A DNA stretch of 54,857 nt, from positions 1-54,857 of the forward strand of contig JAZOAI010000016.1 in the NCBI GenBank assembly GCA_045595365.1. The letters are read 5' to 3'. Within the stretch, counting starts at the first letter, position 1; each line of letters starts with the position of its first letter. Below the pieces are notes generated by a model. It made no database searches, was not told the origin of the DNA, and saw only the letters and a program-made list of their open reading frames with translations. A program made the translations under genes and the position numbers. This DNA comes from SIG480 sp045595365. GTDB taxonomy: Bacteria > Bacillota > Clostridia > Oscillospirales > JAAYXM01. Shown piece by piece: positions 16,515-24,845 of this stretch.

Positions 16515-17294
16515 TTGAAAATTTTAGCATTAGGTGACATTGTAGGTGAGATAGGAATATCCGCTATCTGCGAAAATCTTTCCGCCTTAAAGCACGAGTA
16601 CGGCGCTCGTTTCACAGTCATAAACGGCGAAAATGCCGATATGGTAGGCATTACCCCCGATCAGGCAGACCGCCTTTTTAAAGCCGGGGCTGATGTTATC
16701 ACCCTCGGCAACCACACCTGGGGTCGCCGTCAGATTGCGCCATATATCGAAAACGAACCGTCGCTTCTCCGCCCCTCAAACATCCCCGGCTCTGCCCCCG
16801 GTGCGGGCTACGGAATTTTCGACGCTTTCGGAAAGCGCGCGCTTGTCATAAACCTTATGGGGCGGTGCGGGATGACCTTCGGCGCAGATAATCCCTTCTT
16901 CGCAGCAGATTCAATTTTAAAAAAGCTTCAGGGTGAATACGACTTTGCCCTCTGCGATTTCCACGCCGAAGCCACAAGCGAAAAACAAGCTCTCGGCTTC
17001 TATCTCGACGGTCGAATTTCCGCGGTATGGGGCACGCATACCCACGTGCAGACTGCCGACGAGAAGGTTTTGCCCAACGGCACAGGGTTTATTTGTGACC
17101 TCGGAATGTGCGGAGCATACAACTCCGTCATAGGCACAGCCCCCGAAAAATCGCTCGCTACCTTCCTCGGCGCTGTCCCTGAGCGCTTTGCGGAAGCGCC
17201 CGGCCCCGCGATGATAAACGGCGCATGCTTTGACATTTCAGATGGCGGCCGTTGCCTCTCCGTCACGCGTATCAACAAACTGCTGAAAGGTTAG
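16515..17294 (+). CDS. ymdB: YmdB family metallophosphodiesterase (TIGR00282)
   Basis: A dinuclear-metal phosphodiesterase active on cyclic nucleotides in B. subtilis, where it influences biofilm and motility decisions. The 259-residue product shows the metal ligands LGDIVGEIG, INGEN, LGNHTWGRR, DFHAEATSEK and WGTHTHVQT. The start is a TTG that gives the family N terminus KILALGDIVGE and lies 7 nt after an AGAGGT box; the ATG 13 codons upstream has no such box. It follows rny by 107 nt, the usual rny-ymdB order. Confidence 0.92.
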   Translation: MKILALGDIVGEIGISAICENLSALKHEYGARFTVINGENADMVGITPDQADRLFKAGADVITLGNHTWGRRQIAPYIENEPSLLRPSNIPGSAPGAGYGIFDAFGKRALVINLMGRCGMTFGADNPFFAADSILKKLQGEYDFALCDFHAEATSEKQALGFYLDGRISAVWGTHTHVQTADEKVLPNGTGFICDLGMCGAYNSVIGTAPEKSLATFLGAVPERFAEAPGPAMINGACFDISDGGRCLSVTRINKLLKG

Positions 17295-18371
17295 ATGTAT
17301 ATGGCTAAAATAATCCACACGGGCGACCTTCACCTCGACAGTGCTTTCCGAGGCCTCTCAAGTGATGCTGCAAGGCTTCGCCGCCAGGGTCTTCGCGAGG
17401 TTTTTTCCAGAATAATTGATATCGCAAATGCCGAAGCTGTTGATGCTCTCATCCTCGCGGGTGATATTTTCGATGCTTATCCCATCCGCCCGGAGACAGA
17501 GTCTTCCCTTCTGCACGACTTAAAACGCGCCAAATGCCGTGTTTTCATCACACCGGGGAATCACGACCCCCTCACTCCCACATCGCCGTATGCGACCCTT
17601 CCCTTCCCCGAAAACGTGCATATTTTCAAATCAAGCTCGCTCTCATCGGTAGAGCTTCCCAACCTTTCCCTTCGCATGTTCGGCGCGGCGTATACAACCG
17701 AGAGCTATGACGAGAGAATCCTTGACGGTTTCAGGGTCCCCAAGGATGATTTCATAAATATCATCATTCTCCACTCAAACCTCTACACCGACGGGTACAG
17801 CCCCGTTTCATCTGCAGAAATCGCTGCAACCGGAGCGGACTATGTCGCGCTCGCTCATATACATAAGCCGACCGAAATTCTAAGCGAAAATGGCGTCTCT
17901 TTTGCTTATTGCGGCTGCCCCGAGGCGCGCGACTTCGGCGAGTGCTACGACACCGCAATCTACATCGGCGAGGTCACAAAGGGGAGCGTTTCACTTTCGC
18001 GGCGCGCGGTTTCTGACATTAGATACCGCGAAGCTTCAGCCGACATTTCAGAAAATGCAAATATCTCGAAAACTCTCCCGCCCCCTGCCCCGCGCGAGTT
18101 CTTGCGCCTCACGCTTACGGGCGAGGTTAACGCGCCCGACATTGACGGCATATATGACCTTTTGTCAGACTCTTATGAGGAGCTTGCGATAATTGATCGG
18201 ACAACAGCTCCCAGAGACATCTGGGAAGGTCTTTCGGATGACGGCCTTCGCGGCCTGTTCCTCCGCAAAATGAAGGCAGCTCTCGATTCCTGCACTGATG
18301 AAAATGAAAGAAGAAAAATTGAGCTTGCCGCGCGCTTCGGCATAGATGCAATAGAAAACCGCGATGTATAA
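17295..18371 (+). CDS. YhaO/SbcD-type metallophosphoesterase (DNA repair exonuclease subunit)
   Basis: The 358-residue protein has calcineurin-like nuclease motifs in order: HTGDLHLD, LAGDIFDAYP, TPGNHDPLT, LHSNL and LAHIHKP. These match the YhaO/SbcD/Mre11 nuclease group, including the C-terminal capping region. Its start abuts the ymdB stop, so the two are translationally coupled; a second ATG two codons in (MAKII) is an alternative. Such nucleases usually pair with an SMC-like ATPase (YhaN/SbcC). None follows: a terminator comes 22 nt after the stop. Confidence 0.87.
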   Translation: MYMAKIIHTGDLHLDSAFRGLSSDAARLRRQGLREVFSRIIDIANAEAVDALILAGDIFDAYPIRPETESSLLHDLKRAKCRVFITPGNHDPLTPTSPYATLPFPENVHIFKSSSLSSVELPNLSLRMFGAAYTTESYDERILDGFRVPKDDFINIIILHSNLYTDGYSPVSSAEIAATGADYVALAHIHKPTEILSENGVSFAYCGCPEARDFGECYDTAIYIGEVTKGSVSLSRRAVSDIRYREASADISENANISKTLPPPAPREFLRLTLTGEVNAPDIDGIYDLLSDSYEELAIIDRTTAPRDIWEGLSDDGLRGLFLRKMKAALDSCTDENERRKIELAARFGIDAIENRDV

Positions 18372-18393
18372 AAACTAATTTTACTATATACAC

Positions 18394-18430
18394 AAAACGA
18401 CAGCAATCAGTTAGATTGCTGTCGTTTTTT
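18394..18430 (+). terminator. Terminator of the rny-ymdB-yhaO-like operon
   Basis: Stem ACGACAGCAATC/GATTGCTGTCGT with a 5-nt loop, an upstream A-run and a following T6. Confidence 0.9.
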
Positions 18431-18771
18431 CTATCTTTCGTGTGTGAAAGTAGGTACGAGAGTTTTCTCGCAGTTAGATTTCCTGCGATACCGTGCTGCT
18501 GTTTGTGCTTATGTATGCAAAGCGCTCCGGGCAGTGGTTTGATACTATCTTTCTGTATAATACGGGCAGCATATCACAGTTTCCACTTTTATACAAGTGC
18601 TGATACCGCTAAATTTCAGTTTTTTCATATAAATATCGAACTTTCAGTTGACATTTCTCAAAAAATGTGTATAATATTATTTTGCGGAGTTTTGCACTTG
18701 TGCAAATTCTCCCATCCTTGCTCCCAATGACAACAGTTGGGGGCCATAAGTCCAAAAGGAGGTGTAAAAAA
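18431..18771 (+). promoter_or_regulatory. Intergenic region with rpsF promoter and structured leader
   Basis: There is no gene in this 341-nt stretch. A promoter, TTGACA (18648-18653), 16 nt, TATAAT (18670-18675), serves the rpsF operon. The roughly 90-nt leader can form two hairpins: TTTGCA/TGCAAA with a CTTG loop (18691-18706), and CTCCCAA/TTGGGGG with a 9-nt loop (18721-18743), just before the AAGGAGG box. rpsF leaders in many bacteria bind the S6:S18 complex. I do not see the known CCG bulge clearly, so this is only suggestive. I recognise nothing in 18431-18640. Confidence 0.5.
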
Positions 18772-19074
18772 ATGGCAAAGGTTTCCGCAAAGTATGAATC
18801 AATTTTCATCATCAATTCCGAGCTTGGCGAAGAGGCTATCGCAGAGTTGGTAGCAAAGTTCAAGGCTCTCGTTGAGAAGAACGGGACTCTTGTCAATGTC
18901 GATGAATGGGGCAAGCGCAGATTTGCGTATCCGATCAACGACATGAACGAGGGGTATTACGTGCTCTTTGATTTTGAGTGTGTTCCGTCTTTCCCGGCAG
19001 AGCTTGACCGTGTCTTCAAAATCACTGAAGGCATCATGCGCTCCATCATCATCTGCAAAGATGACATTGCTTAA
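18772..19074 (+). CDS. rpsF: 30S ribosomal protein S6
   Basis: A 100-residue small-subunit protein that pairs with S18. The start is MAKVSAKYESIFIIN after AAAAGGAGGTG; the longer open frame upstream is leader. The S6 core is visible in NVDEWGKRRFAYPINDMNEGYYV. It opens the rpsF-ssb-rpsR operon conserved across Firmicutes. Confidence 0.97.
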   Translation: MAKVSAKYESIFIINSELGEEAIAELVAKFKALVEKNGTLVNVDEWGKRRFAYPINDMNEGYYVLFDFECVPSFPAELDRVFKITEGIMRSIIICKDDIA

Positions 19075-19088
19075 GGAGGTTGGTCCGT

Positions 19089-19544
19089 ATGTTAAACAAG
19101 GTTATACTTATGGGCAGACTCACGCGTGACCCTGAGCTTCGCCACACACAATCGGATATTCCCGTTGCATCGTTCTCTCTTGCTGTTGACCGCGGCTTTT
19201 CCCGCCGCGATGATTCTCAGCAGAATGTTGACTTCATCAACATTGTTGCATGGAGAGGCACGGCAGAATTTGTGTCAAAGTGGTTCTCTAAGGGTCAGCT
19301 TGTTGCAGTAAGCGGCAGGCTCCAGGTCCGCAATTACAAAGACCGTGACGGCAATAACCGCACAGCATGTGAGGTCGTCGCAGACGAATGTTTCTTCGCT
19401 GAATCAAAGCGAGACGGTTCTTCTGCTCCGGCGCCCTCTTTCGCTCCGGATATGTCGGCTCCGTCTATGGGCGGCCTCAGCTCCGTTTCCTCCGCCTCTG
19501 ATTTTGAAGAGCTTGTCGGGGATGACGGAGAGCTTCCATTCTAA
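19089..19544 (+). CDS. ssb: Single-stranded DNA-binding protein
   Basis: The 151-residue protein has an N-terminal OB fold (MLNKVILMGRLTRDPELRHT, FINIVAWRGTAEFV, VSGRLQVRNYKDRDG), a flexible Ser/Pro/Ala linker and an acidic tail ending GDDGELPF, the protein-interaction tip. The ATG lies 9 nt after AAGGAGG; three earlier codons from a TTG are part of the spacer. It sits between rpsF and rpsR as usual. Confidence 0.96.
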   Translation: MLNKVILMGRLTRDPELRHTQSDIPVASFSLAVDRGFSRRDDSQQNVDFINIVAWRGTAEFVSKWFSKGQLVAVSGRLQVRNYKDRDGNNRTACEVVADECFFAESKRDGSSAPAPSFAPDMSAPSMGGLSSVSSASDFEELVGDDGELPF

Positions 19545-19570
19545 TTTTTGAATAAAGGAGGACCTTTCAA

Positions 19571-19801
19571 ATGGATAAGAACCTTAAAAACCATAAGCGC
19601 AAGAAGGTTTGCCCCTTCTGTGCAGATAAGGTTAGCTATATCGATTACAAAGACGCAGGTCGTCTTCGCAGATTCACTTCTGAGCGCGGAAAAATTCTTC
19701 CCCGCAGAATGACAGGCGTTTGCGCTGCACACCAGCGCCAGGTTACAGAAGCAATCAAGCGTGCTCGTCACATTGCGCTTCTCCCCTACGTTAACGACTA
19801 A
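19571..19801 (+). CDS. rpsR: 30S ribosomal protein S18
   Basis: 76 residues with the S18 core KVCPFCADKVSYIDYKD and RRFTSERGKILPRRMTGVC. The Cys residues at CPFC and TGVC suggest the zinc-binding form. The RBS is AAAGGAGG. It is last in the rpsF-ssb-rpsR operon and is followed by a terminator. Confidence 0.97.
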   Translation: MDKNLKNHKRKKVCPFCADKVSYIDYKDAGRLRRFTSERGKILPRRMTGVCAAHQRQVTEAIKRARHIALLPYVND

Positions 19802-19813
19802 ACCTTAATGGTA

Positions 19814-19852
19814 TAAAAAAAGTCAGTGGCTCTCGCCACTGACTTTTTTTAT
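19814..19852. terminator. Bidirectional terminator after rpsR
   Basis: Stem AGTCAGTGGC/GCCACTGACT with a TCTC loop, an A7 run on the left and a T7 run on the right. It serves rpsR and the convergent capD-like gene. Confidence 0.9.
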
Positions 19853-19855
19853 TTA

Positions 19856-21775
19856 TTATTCTTCGCAAAATCCGCTGTTTACCTTTTCAGGTTCAAAATA
19901 TGTGGGGACCATCTTCTTTATTGCATCTTTAATCTCTGTTATGTTCTCAACGGTTCCCGCGTCTTCAATAATGGTGCAGAGAGCTGAGAGCTTCTCGTCA
20001 ACAGCTTCTCTCGTATATGGCGAATCCTTTTCAATGAAGATCATATCGTTATCGGTTTTCGTAACGCTTTCGCCCTTTATCAGAAGCTCTTCAAAAAGCT
20101 TCTCGCCGGGCCGGAGGCCTATCTCGCGGATTTCAATATCTTCGCCGGGAGTATACCCCATAAGCTTTATCATATTGATTGCGAGGTCATAAATCCTGAC
20201 AGGCTGACCCATATCAAGAATAAAGAGCTCGCTGCGCTTCGCCTTTGTCCCTGCAAGCATAACAAGCTGGCTTGCTTCCGGAATCGTCATAAAATATCGT
20301 ATGATTCGTTTATCCGTTATTGTTATCGGCCCGCCCGAAGCTATCTGCTTTTTAAATAGAGGGATTACGCTTCCGTTTGACCCAAGAACGTTTCCGAACC
20401 TCACCGCGGCGAAGTTTGTCTTGCTGTCATACCTACACTGGATAATCATCTCACAGATGCGCTTTGTCGCACCCATGACATTGGTCGGGTTAACTGCCTT
20501 GTCCGTTGAAATGAGAATGAATTTTTCAGCGCCGTATTTTTCAGCCAGGTCTGCCGTGTTATATGTACCGAGAACATTATTCTTTATTGCCTCGCTCGGG
20601 TTATGCTCCATAAGCGGAACATGTTTATGAGCAGCAGCGTGGAAAACGATGTCGGGCTCGTATTTTTTGAATATCCCCTCTAATCTTTCCTTATCTCTTA
20701 CCGAGCCGATTTCTACAACAAAATCAAGAGTTTTGCCATACTTATACCGAAGCTCCTGTTGAATATCATAAGCGTTGTTTTCATAGATGTCAAAAATGAC
20801 AAGCTGTTTAGGTTCACACTTTGCAATCTGGCGGCATAACTCACTTCCGATTGAACCGCCGCCGCCCGTTACCAGAACGGTCTTTCCTCTGTAATACTCT
20901 AAATTCTCTTTTTCGTTAACCGAAATGGGCTGACGGAAAAGCAAGTCTTCGATTGAAAAGTCTCTGATGATTCTTTTCTTTTTCTTATCGGTTTCCGCAT
21001 CGTCGCGGAACGGAGCATCGTATATCTTAATCTTGCAACCGAGGTTTGTGTAGTACTTCCAGAGACGCTCAATCTTGTGCGAGTCTGCTTTTCCGATAGC
21101 GATAACAAACTCGGATATTTTAAACTTTTCGATAACCGCCTTTAAGTCCTTGTCGCCGTATACAGGCACACCTGCAACAGTGCATCCGATTTTGGTTCTG
21201 TCAACATCAATAAAACACACAGGGATATACTTTGAGCTTGGAGTCCCGCGAAGCTCGTTTGCAAGATACGCCCCAAGCTGCCCTGCCCCTATAATTCCGA
21301 TTCGGGTTCTCGTATCCTCGCCGACAACCATTCTGTCTTTTTTCTGTCTGTAGTGCTTATACAGCATCCTATACATAAGCCGTGCAAAAATATCAAAAAT
21401 GAGGTTGATTGATAACAGGATAGCAGCATACCATACTTCCGGGCAAAAGCCTCCACTTGAATAGTGGCAGAAGATGTGGCTTAAAATTGCGGCAAGAAGA
21501 AACCCCACAGTATCAGCCAAAATCAATTTTATATATGCACTCGTGCTTGTGTATCTCCAGATGTTGTTATAGATTTTGAAAATGAGGCGAACGCCAAACA
21601 GGCTCAGGATTAGAATAGTGTTCTGAATGAGAACATATCTGATGCCCATTGATGTTTCATACGGAGCCACAGGAGAAAGAAAATAACAGAACGCAGCCAT
21701 TCCCAAAAAACAGAACAAATCAAACAATATTAACAAAACTCTCCGGAACTTGCTTCTCATCAAATTCTTAATCAT
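19856..21775 (-). CDS. CapD/FlaA1-type membrane nucleotide-sugar dehydratase
   Basis: Makes 4-keto-6-deoxy nucleotide sugars for surface polysaccharide or glycan. The 639-residue protein has four to five N-terminal membrane helices (about 10-125), a Rossmann CoA-binding-like domain (GIIGAGQLGAYLANEL, about 160) and a second Rossmann SDR domain (VTGGGGSIGSELCRQI, about 300). In the SDR active site STDKAVNPTNVMGATKR (about 420-436), Met stands at the usual Tyr position of YxxxK, which is normal for UDP-GlcNAc 4,6-dehydratases of this type. It stands alone rather than in a polysaccharide cluster. The leader carries an SD-masking hairpin. Confidence 0.92.
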   Translation of the reverse strand: MIKNLMRSKFRRVLLILFDLFCFLGMAAFCYFLSPVAPYETSMGIRYVLIQNTILILSLFGVRLIFKIYNNIWRYTSTSAYIKLILADTVGFLLAAILSHIFCHYSSGGFCPEVWYAAILLSINLIFDIFARLMYRMLYKHYRQKKDRMVVGEDTRTRIGIIGAGQLGAYLANELRGTPSSKYIPVCFIDVDRTKIGCTVAGVPVYGDKDLKAVIEKFKISEFVIAIGKADSHKIERLWKYYTNLGCKIKIYDAPFRDDAETDKKKKRIIRDFSIEDLLFRQPISVNEKENLEYYRGKTVLVTGGGGSIGSELCRQIAKCEPKQLVIFDIYENNAYDIQQELRYKYGKTLDFVVEIGSVRDKERLEGIFKKYEPDIVFHAAAHKHVPLMEHNPSEAIKNNVLGTYNTADLAEKYGAEKFILISTDKAVNPTNVMGATKRICEMIIQCRYDSKTNFAAVRFGNVLGSNGSVIPLFKKQIASGGPITITDKRIIRYFMTIPEASQLVMLAGTKAKRSELFILDMGQPVRIYDLAINMIKLMGYTPGEDIEIREIGLRPGEKLFEELLIKGESVTKTDNDMIFIEKDSPYTREAVDEKLSALCTIIEDAGTVENITEIKDAIKKMVPTYFEPEKVNSGFCEE

Positions 21776-21781
21776 AACTGC

Positions 21782-21802
21782 GTTTCTATCCTAGATAGAA
21801 AC
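21782..21802 (-). promoter_or_regulatory. Hairpin over the ribosome binding site of the capD-like gene
   Basis: A perfect 9-bp stem GTTTCTATC/GATAGAAAC with a 3-nt loop. The only AGGA box before the ATG lies in the loop and right arm, 13 nt from the start, so the fold would hide it. It could be a translational control point. Confidence 0.4.
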
Positions 21803-21879
21803 TTTCTCACCGCCCCTTTTAATGGAATGTTTTTGCCCTCAACAACACAGCTCCGCCATATAAAAAAATTACCGATATT

Positions 21880-21908
21880 ATTATAACACTTTTTTAATAT
21901 TTAGTCAA
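21880..21908 (-). promoter_or_regulatory. Promoter of the capD-like gene
   Basis: TTGACT (21903-21908), 17 nt, then TATAAT (21880-21885) on the minus strand, giving a leader of about 100 nt. Confidence 0.65.
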
Positions 21909-21995
21909 CAAAAGCCTTAAAACATACAGCTTTTTCCTTTTTTCGCAACTGTCCCCCACCATAACTTTCACTCGCAAAACACTTTAAACTATTAG

Positions 21996-22033
21996 AAAAA
22001 GCCCTGAAAGATGAACTCTTTCAAGGCTTTTTG
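21996..22033 (-). terminator. Terminator of the gntP-like gene
   Basis: Stem AAAAAGCC-TGAAAGA with its complement, one internal mismatch and a 5-nt loop, 43 nt after the permease stop. The T-run lies on the minus strand. Confidence 0.75.
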
Positions 22034-22075
22034 TTAAAATGAAAAAAGAATTAAATTTTGGGATATATATGTAAT

Positions 22076-23422
22076 TTATATTACAATGCCCCATACAAGG
22101 CTCAAAAGAAGCGAGGCAACCACAGGGATGATACACGATGTGACGCAGATGTCCCAGTAGGACTCTTTATGAGTGCAATTTGACACCGCGAGGAGAGTGA
22201 GAACTGCGCCATTATGCGGGAGCGTATCAAGGCCCCCTGATGCCATAGATGCGATTCTGTGGAGATATTCGGGGTTCATTCCGATTTCAGCAGCCTTTGC
22301 GAGATACTGCGGAGCAAGCGCCTCAAGCGCGATTGACATACCGCCCGATGCAGAGCCTGTCGCACCCGCCAAAGTGTTGACTGCAACAGCTTCTGAAAAG
22401 AGAATCGAGCCCGGCATATTCAGCATTGCATTCTTCAGAACCGCAAAACCCGGAACGACCTTAACAACGGAGCCGAAGCCTACCGCACAGGCAGTGTTCA
22501 TAATCGCGCCGAGAGAGCCGTTGGCACCGTCATTGATCGCAGGCATAATAGTTTTAAACTGCTTTATGTTCATAAGGCAGACGGTTATTATTCCTCCGAC
22601 AAGTGCTATTATGATAGATTCTGCCGCCGCAAGCTCAATACCGAACCTTTTGAGAATCGGCGGAAGGACATTGAGAAGACAAACAACAACGACAAGCGGA
22701 AGAAAACCGCAAAGCCAGTGCCACTTCGGAAGCTCAGATTCGTCAAAATTCGTTTCTTTGTGCTTCGGGTCTTCGACAAAATGAAGACCCTTTTTTCTTG
22801 CCTGCCTTACACGCCATTCGAGGTAGATGTAACCCGGAACAGCAATGAGAATTACGCCGATTATGCTCATAAGCGGAGCTGCTGCTGCAGTTGTTCCGTA
22901 ATACTCGGTCGGGATAATGTTCTGAATCTGAGGAGTGCCGGGGATGGTCGTCATAGTGATTCCGAAGGCACCAAAAGCGATAGCACCCGGGAGAAGAGTC
23001 CTCGGAAGGTCCGCTTCACGATAAATTGCATACCCCATCGGATAAATCACAAAGACTACAACGAACAGAGAAATTCCGCCATACGTCATAAGAAGGCACG
23101 GAATCACAACTGCAAGCACTGCAAACTTCGGCCCGATTATTGAAACGAGCTTATTTGCAAGCGAGCGGGCAGAGCCGGTAGCGTCCATAATCTTGCCGTA
23201 TACCGCGCCGAGGAAGAACGCCGGAAACCACGAAGCAACATATGCGGCTGTTCCCGAAATATAATCGCCAAGATATGTATCCAGAATATCAAGCCCACCC
23301 AAAATGGCAACGACGATTGCACAAACAGGGGCAACCCATATGATTGAATGGCCGCGGTATGCGAGCGCAATCAAAAGAACCAAACCAAGAATTATGCCGA
23401 TTAAAGAAATTATCGGTGACAT
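22076..23422 (-). CDS. GntP family permease (proton symporter for a small organic acid)
   Basis: A 448-residue polytopic membrane protein with about 12 helices. Family marks include ASWFPAFFLGAVYGKIMD, GGISLFVVVFVIYPM, TIPGTPQIQN and the C-terminal MASGGLDTLPHNGAV. GntP relatives carry gluconate, D-serine, 3-hydroxybutyrate or similar acids. No catabolic gene adjoins it, so the substrate is open. The TGTPQ-like and DTLPHNG stretches resemble the less-studied clostridial branch rather than gluconate GntP. It has a strong own promoter. Confidence 0.85.
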   Translation of the reverse strand: MSPIISLIGIILGLVLLIALAYRGHSIIWVAPVCAIVVAILGGLDILDTYLGDYISGTAAYVASWFPAFFLGAVYGKIMDATGSARSLANKLVSIIGPKFAVLAVVIPCLLMTYGGISLFVVVFVIYPMGYAIYREADLPRTLLPGAIAFGAFGITMTTIPGTPQIQNIIPTEYYGTTAAAAPLMSIIGVILIAVPGYIYLEWRVRQARKKGLHFVEDPKHKETNFDESELPKWHWLCGFLPLVVVVCLLNVLPPILKRFGIELAAAESIIIALVGGIITVCLMNIKQFKTIMPAINDGANGSLGAIMNTACAVGFGSVVKVVPGFAVLKNAMLNMPGSILFSEAVAVNTLAGATGSASGGMSIALEALAPQYLAKAAEIGMNPEYLHRIASMASGGLDTLPHNGAVLTLLAVSNCTHKESYWDICVTSCIIPVVASLLLSLVWGIVI

Positions 23423-23459
23423 AAACTCATCCTCCTAATCCTATCAAACCTCAAGTTGC

Positions 23460-23508
23460 ATTATATACTATTTTTCGACAACTGTCAAGAAATGGCACTT
23501 GTGCCATT
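23460..23508 (-). promoter_or_regulatory. gntP-like promoter with adjoining palindrome
   Basis: TTGACA (23483-23488), 17 nt, TATAAT (23460-23465) on the minus strand is a near-ideal promoter. Two bases upstream of the -35 lies a perfect palindrome, AATGGCAC-TT-GTGCCATT (23491-23508), which ends on the stop codon of the upstream transferase gene. It may be an operator for the permease or a short terminator for the gene before it; the 2-nt centre and short T-run favour an operator. Confidence 0.55.
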
Positions 23509-24131
23509 TAATAACACAGCGCCATTCTATATCCTTCAATATTGTATTCTTCAAAAACGGCCGGCATAACAGCGCCGTTATGCTTTATTCCGATTTTGTC
23601 TCCAAAAATTATTTCGAGGCGCTCCGGCGCAACGGAAAGCCCCGTGCCAAGATATTTTATGTAGCTTTCCTTGATTGCCCATATTCTGAAAAACACATCT
23701 TTTCTCTCAATTTCATTCAGGCTCATCAAAAAGTTGTATTCCCGCTCTGCGGTGACCTTTCTGATAAGTACTTCGGAAACATCCGAGATTTTCTCAATAT
23801 CAACTCCGATTTCTTTATCGTAAAGCGCACAGACGGCGAAGTTCCCGCTATGAGAAAGATTAAAAAAGAGGTTATCCATCCCATTGAGATACGGCTTGTT
23901 GTTTTCCCCGTATCTCAATGAATAATTCTCCACTCCGAACTGCCGCAGTCCCTCCTCCAACAGAAGCCCTGCCGCCAGAGACAGCCTCTTGTCTTTTTCA
24001 AAGCGGTATGCATCAACCTTTTTTCTCCGCTCCTCACTGACCTTCAGATATGCCTCATCGTATTTTTCTTTTTCCACAAAGCAAGAAGCATCGAATACGC
24101 TCACTATCGGTTTTTCGATACAAATTTCCAT
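23508..24131 (-). CDS. sfp: 4'-phosphopantetheinyl transferase (Sfp type)
   Basis: Transfers phosphopantetheine from CoA to carrier proteins. The 207-residue protein has the Sfp/AcpT metal and CoA motifs IGVDIEKISD and FFRIWAIKESYIKYLGTGLS, plus the N-terminal LSLAAGLLLEEGLR. No polyketide or peptide synthetase lies nearby, so the carrier target is unknown. Its stop overlaps the palindrome before the gntP-like promoter. Confidence 0.9.
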   Translation of the reverse strand: MEICIEKPIVSVFDASCFVEKEKYDEAYLKVSEERRKKVDAYRFEKDKRLSLAAGLLLEEGLRQFGVENYSLRYGENNKPYLNGMDNLFFNLSHSGNFAVCALYDKEIGVDIEKISDVSEVLIRKVTAEREYNFLMSLNEIERKDVFFRIWAIKESYIKYLGTGLSVAPERLEIIFGDKIGIKHNGAVMPAVFEEYNIEGYRMALCY

Positions 24132-24185
24132 AATTCCCTCGCTTTTAAAATCGAAGTTTTAAAAATCCCGGCCGGACTGCAGAGT

Positions 24186-24845
24186 TTATCTGAATTCCTT
24201 CATTTTTTCATCAAACACATTCTTGCGCGTAAATTCCGCAAAATCAGGGGTGAGCTCGGGCAGATATTTCTCAATAGCCTTGATGATATACTCAGGATTG
24301 AGCGAAACGTTTCCCGAAGAGAGATGAGCGTTTATCACAAGCTTATCGCATTCCACGGTGATCTGCGCCCGCTTAATCATAGGCGCGATATTTGTTTCGG
24401 TTTCGCCGCGCTTGCTTTTTTTTATGACCAATATCTCTTCACACTCAAGAAAACCGGAAAGCTCGCGCTCTGCATTTTCCGGAATTCCGTTATCGTATTC
24501 CATTGATATGTCATACTCCGAATATGCGATTTCGCGCACGGGGCGGCCGTTTTCATATGCTGAAACGGCAACTATTCCCTCAGGCAGAGAGTCATTAAGC
24601 CTTGCAACTATTTCCTCGCAGGGCATATCGTCAAGAACGACCATATCGAGAAACTCGCATTCGCCGCTATACCCGAGCGAGAGCGGAAGCGCTATTGATA
24701 TGTAAGGATGCGGGTTAAAGCCTTCTGTATGCTTGACCGCAATCCCCGCGCGCTTGAGAGCGCGCTGAAATGTCCTCATTATATCAAGGTGAGATATATA
24801 CACCGCGCGGGAAAGCTTTTTATATAATACTCTTATTTTACGCAT
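24186..24845 (-). CDS. TIGR03936/DUF2344 radical-SAM-linked protein
   Basis: A 219-residue protein of unknown function that accompanies a radical SAM gene. The core is RKIRVLYKKLSRAVYISHLDIMR, FNPHPYISIALPLSLGYSGECEF and a C-terminal NPEYIIKAI. The start is the ATG that yields MRKIRVLYKK and overlaps the end of the upstream radical SAM gene by 8 bp; a longer frame lies inside that gene. In several lineages the two are fused, so they probably form one functional unit, perhaps in tRNA or translation-related modification (unproven). Confidence 0.88.
   Translation of the reverse strand: MRKIRVLYKKLSRAVYISHLDIMRTFQRALKRAGIAVKHTEGFNPHPYISIALPLSLGYSGECEFLDMVVLDDMPCEEIVARLNDSLPEGIVAVSAYENGRPVREIAYSEYDISMEYDNGIPENAERELSGFLECEEILVIKKSKRGETETNIAPMIKRAQITVECDKLVINAHLSSGNVSLNPEYIIKAIEKYLPELTPDFAEFTRKNVFDEKMKEFR

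Noticed and set aside
18431..18640. A small RNA or small ORF in the gap before rpsF
   Set aside because: The 104-codon open frame is Cys/Phe-rich without a binding site, and no conserved RNA fold is evident.
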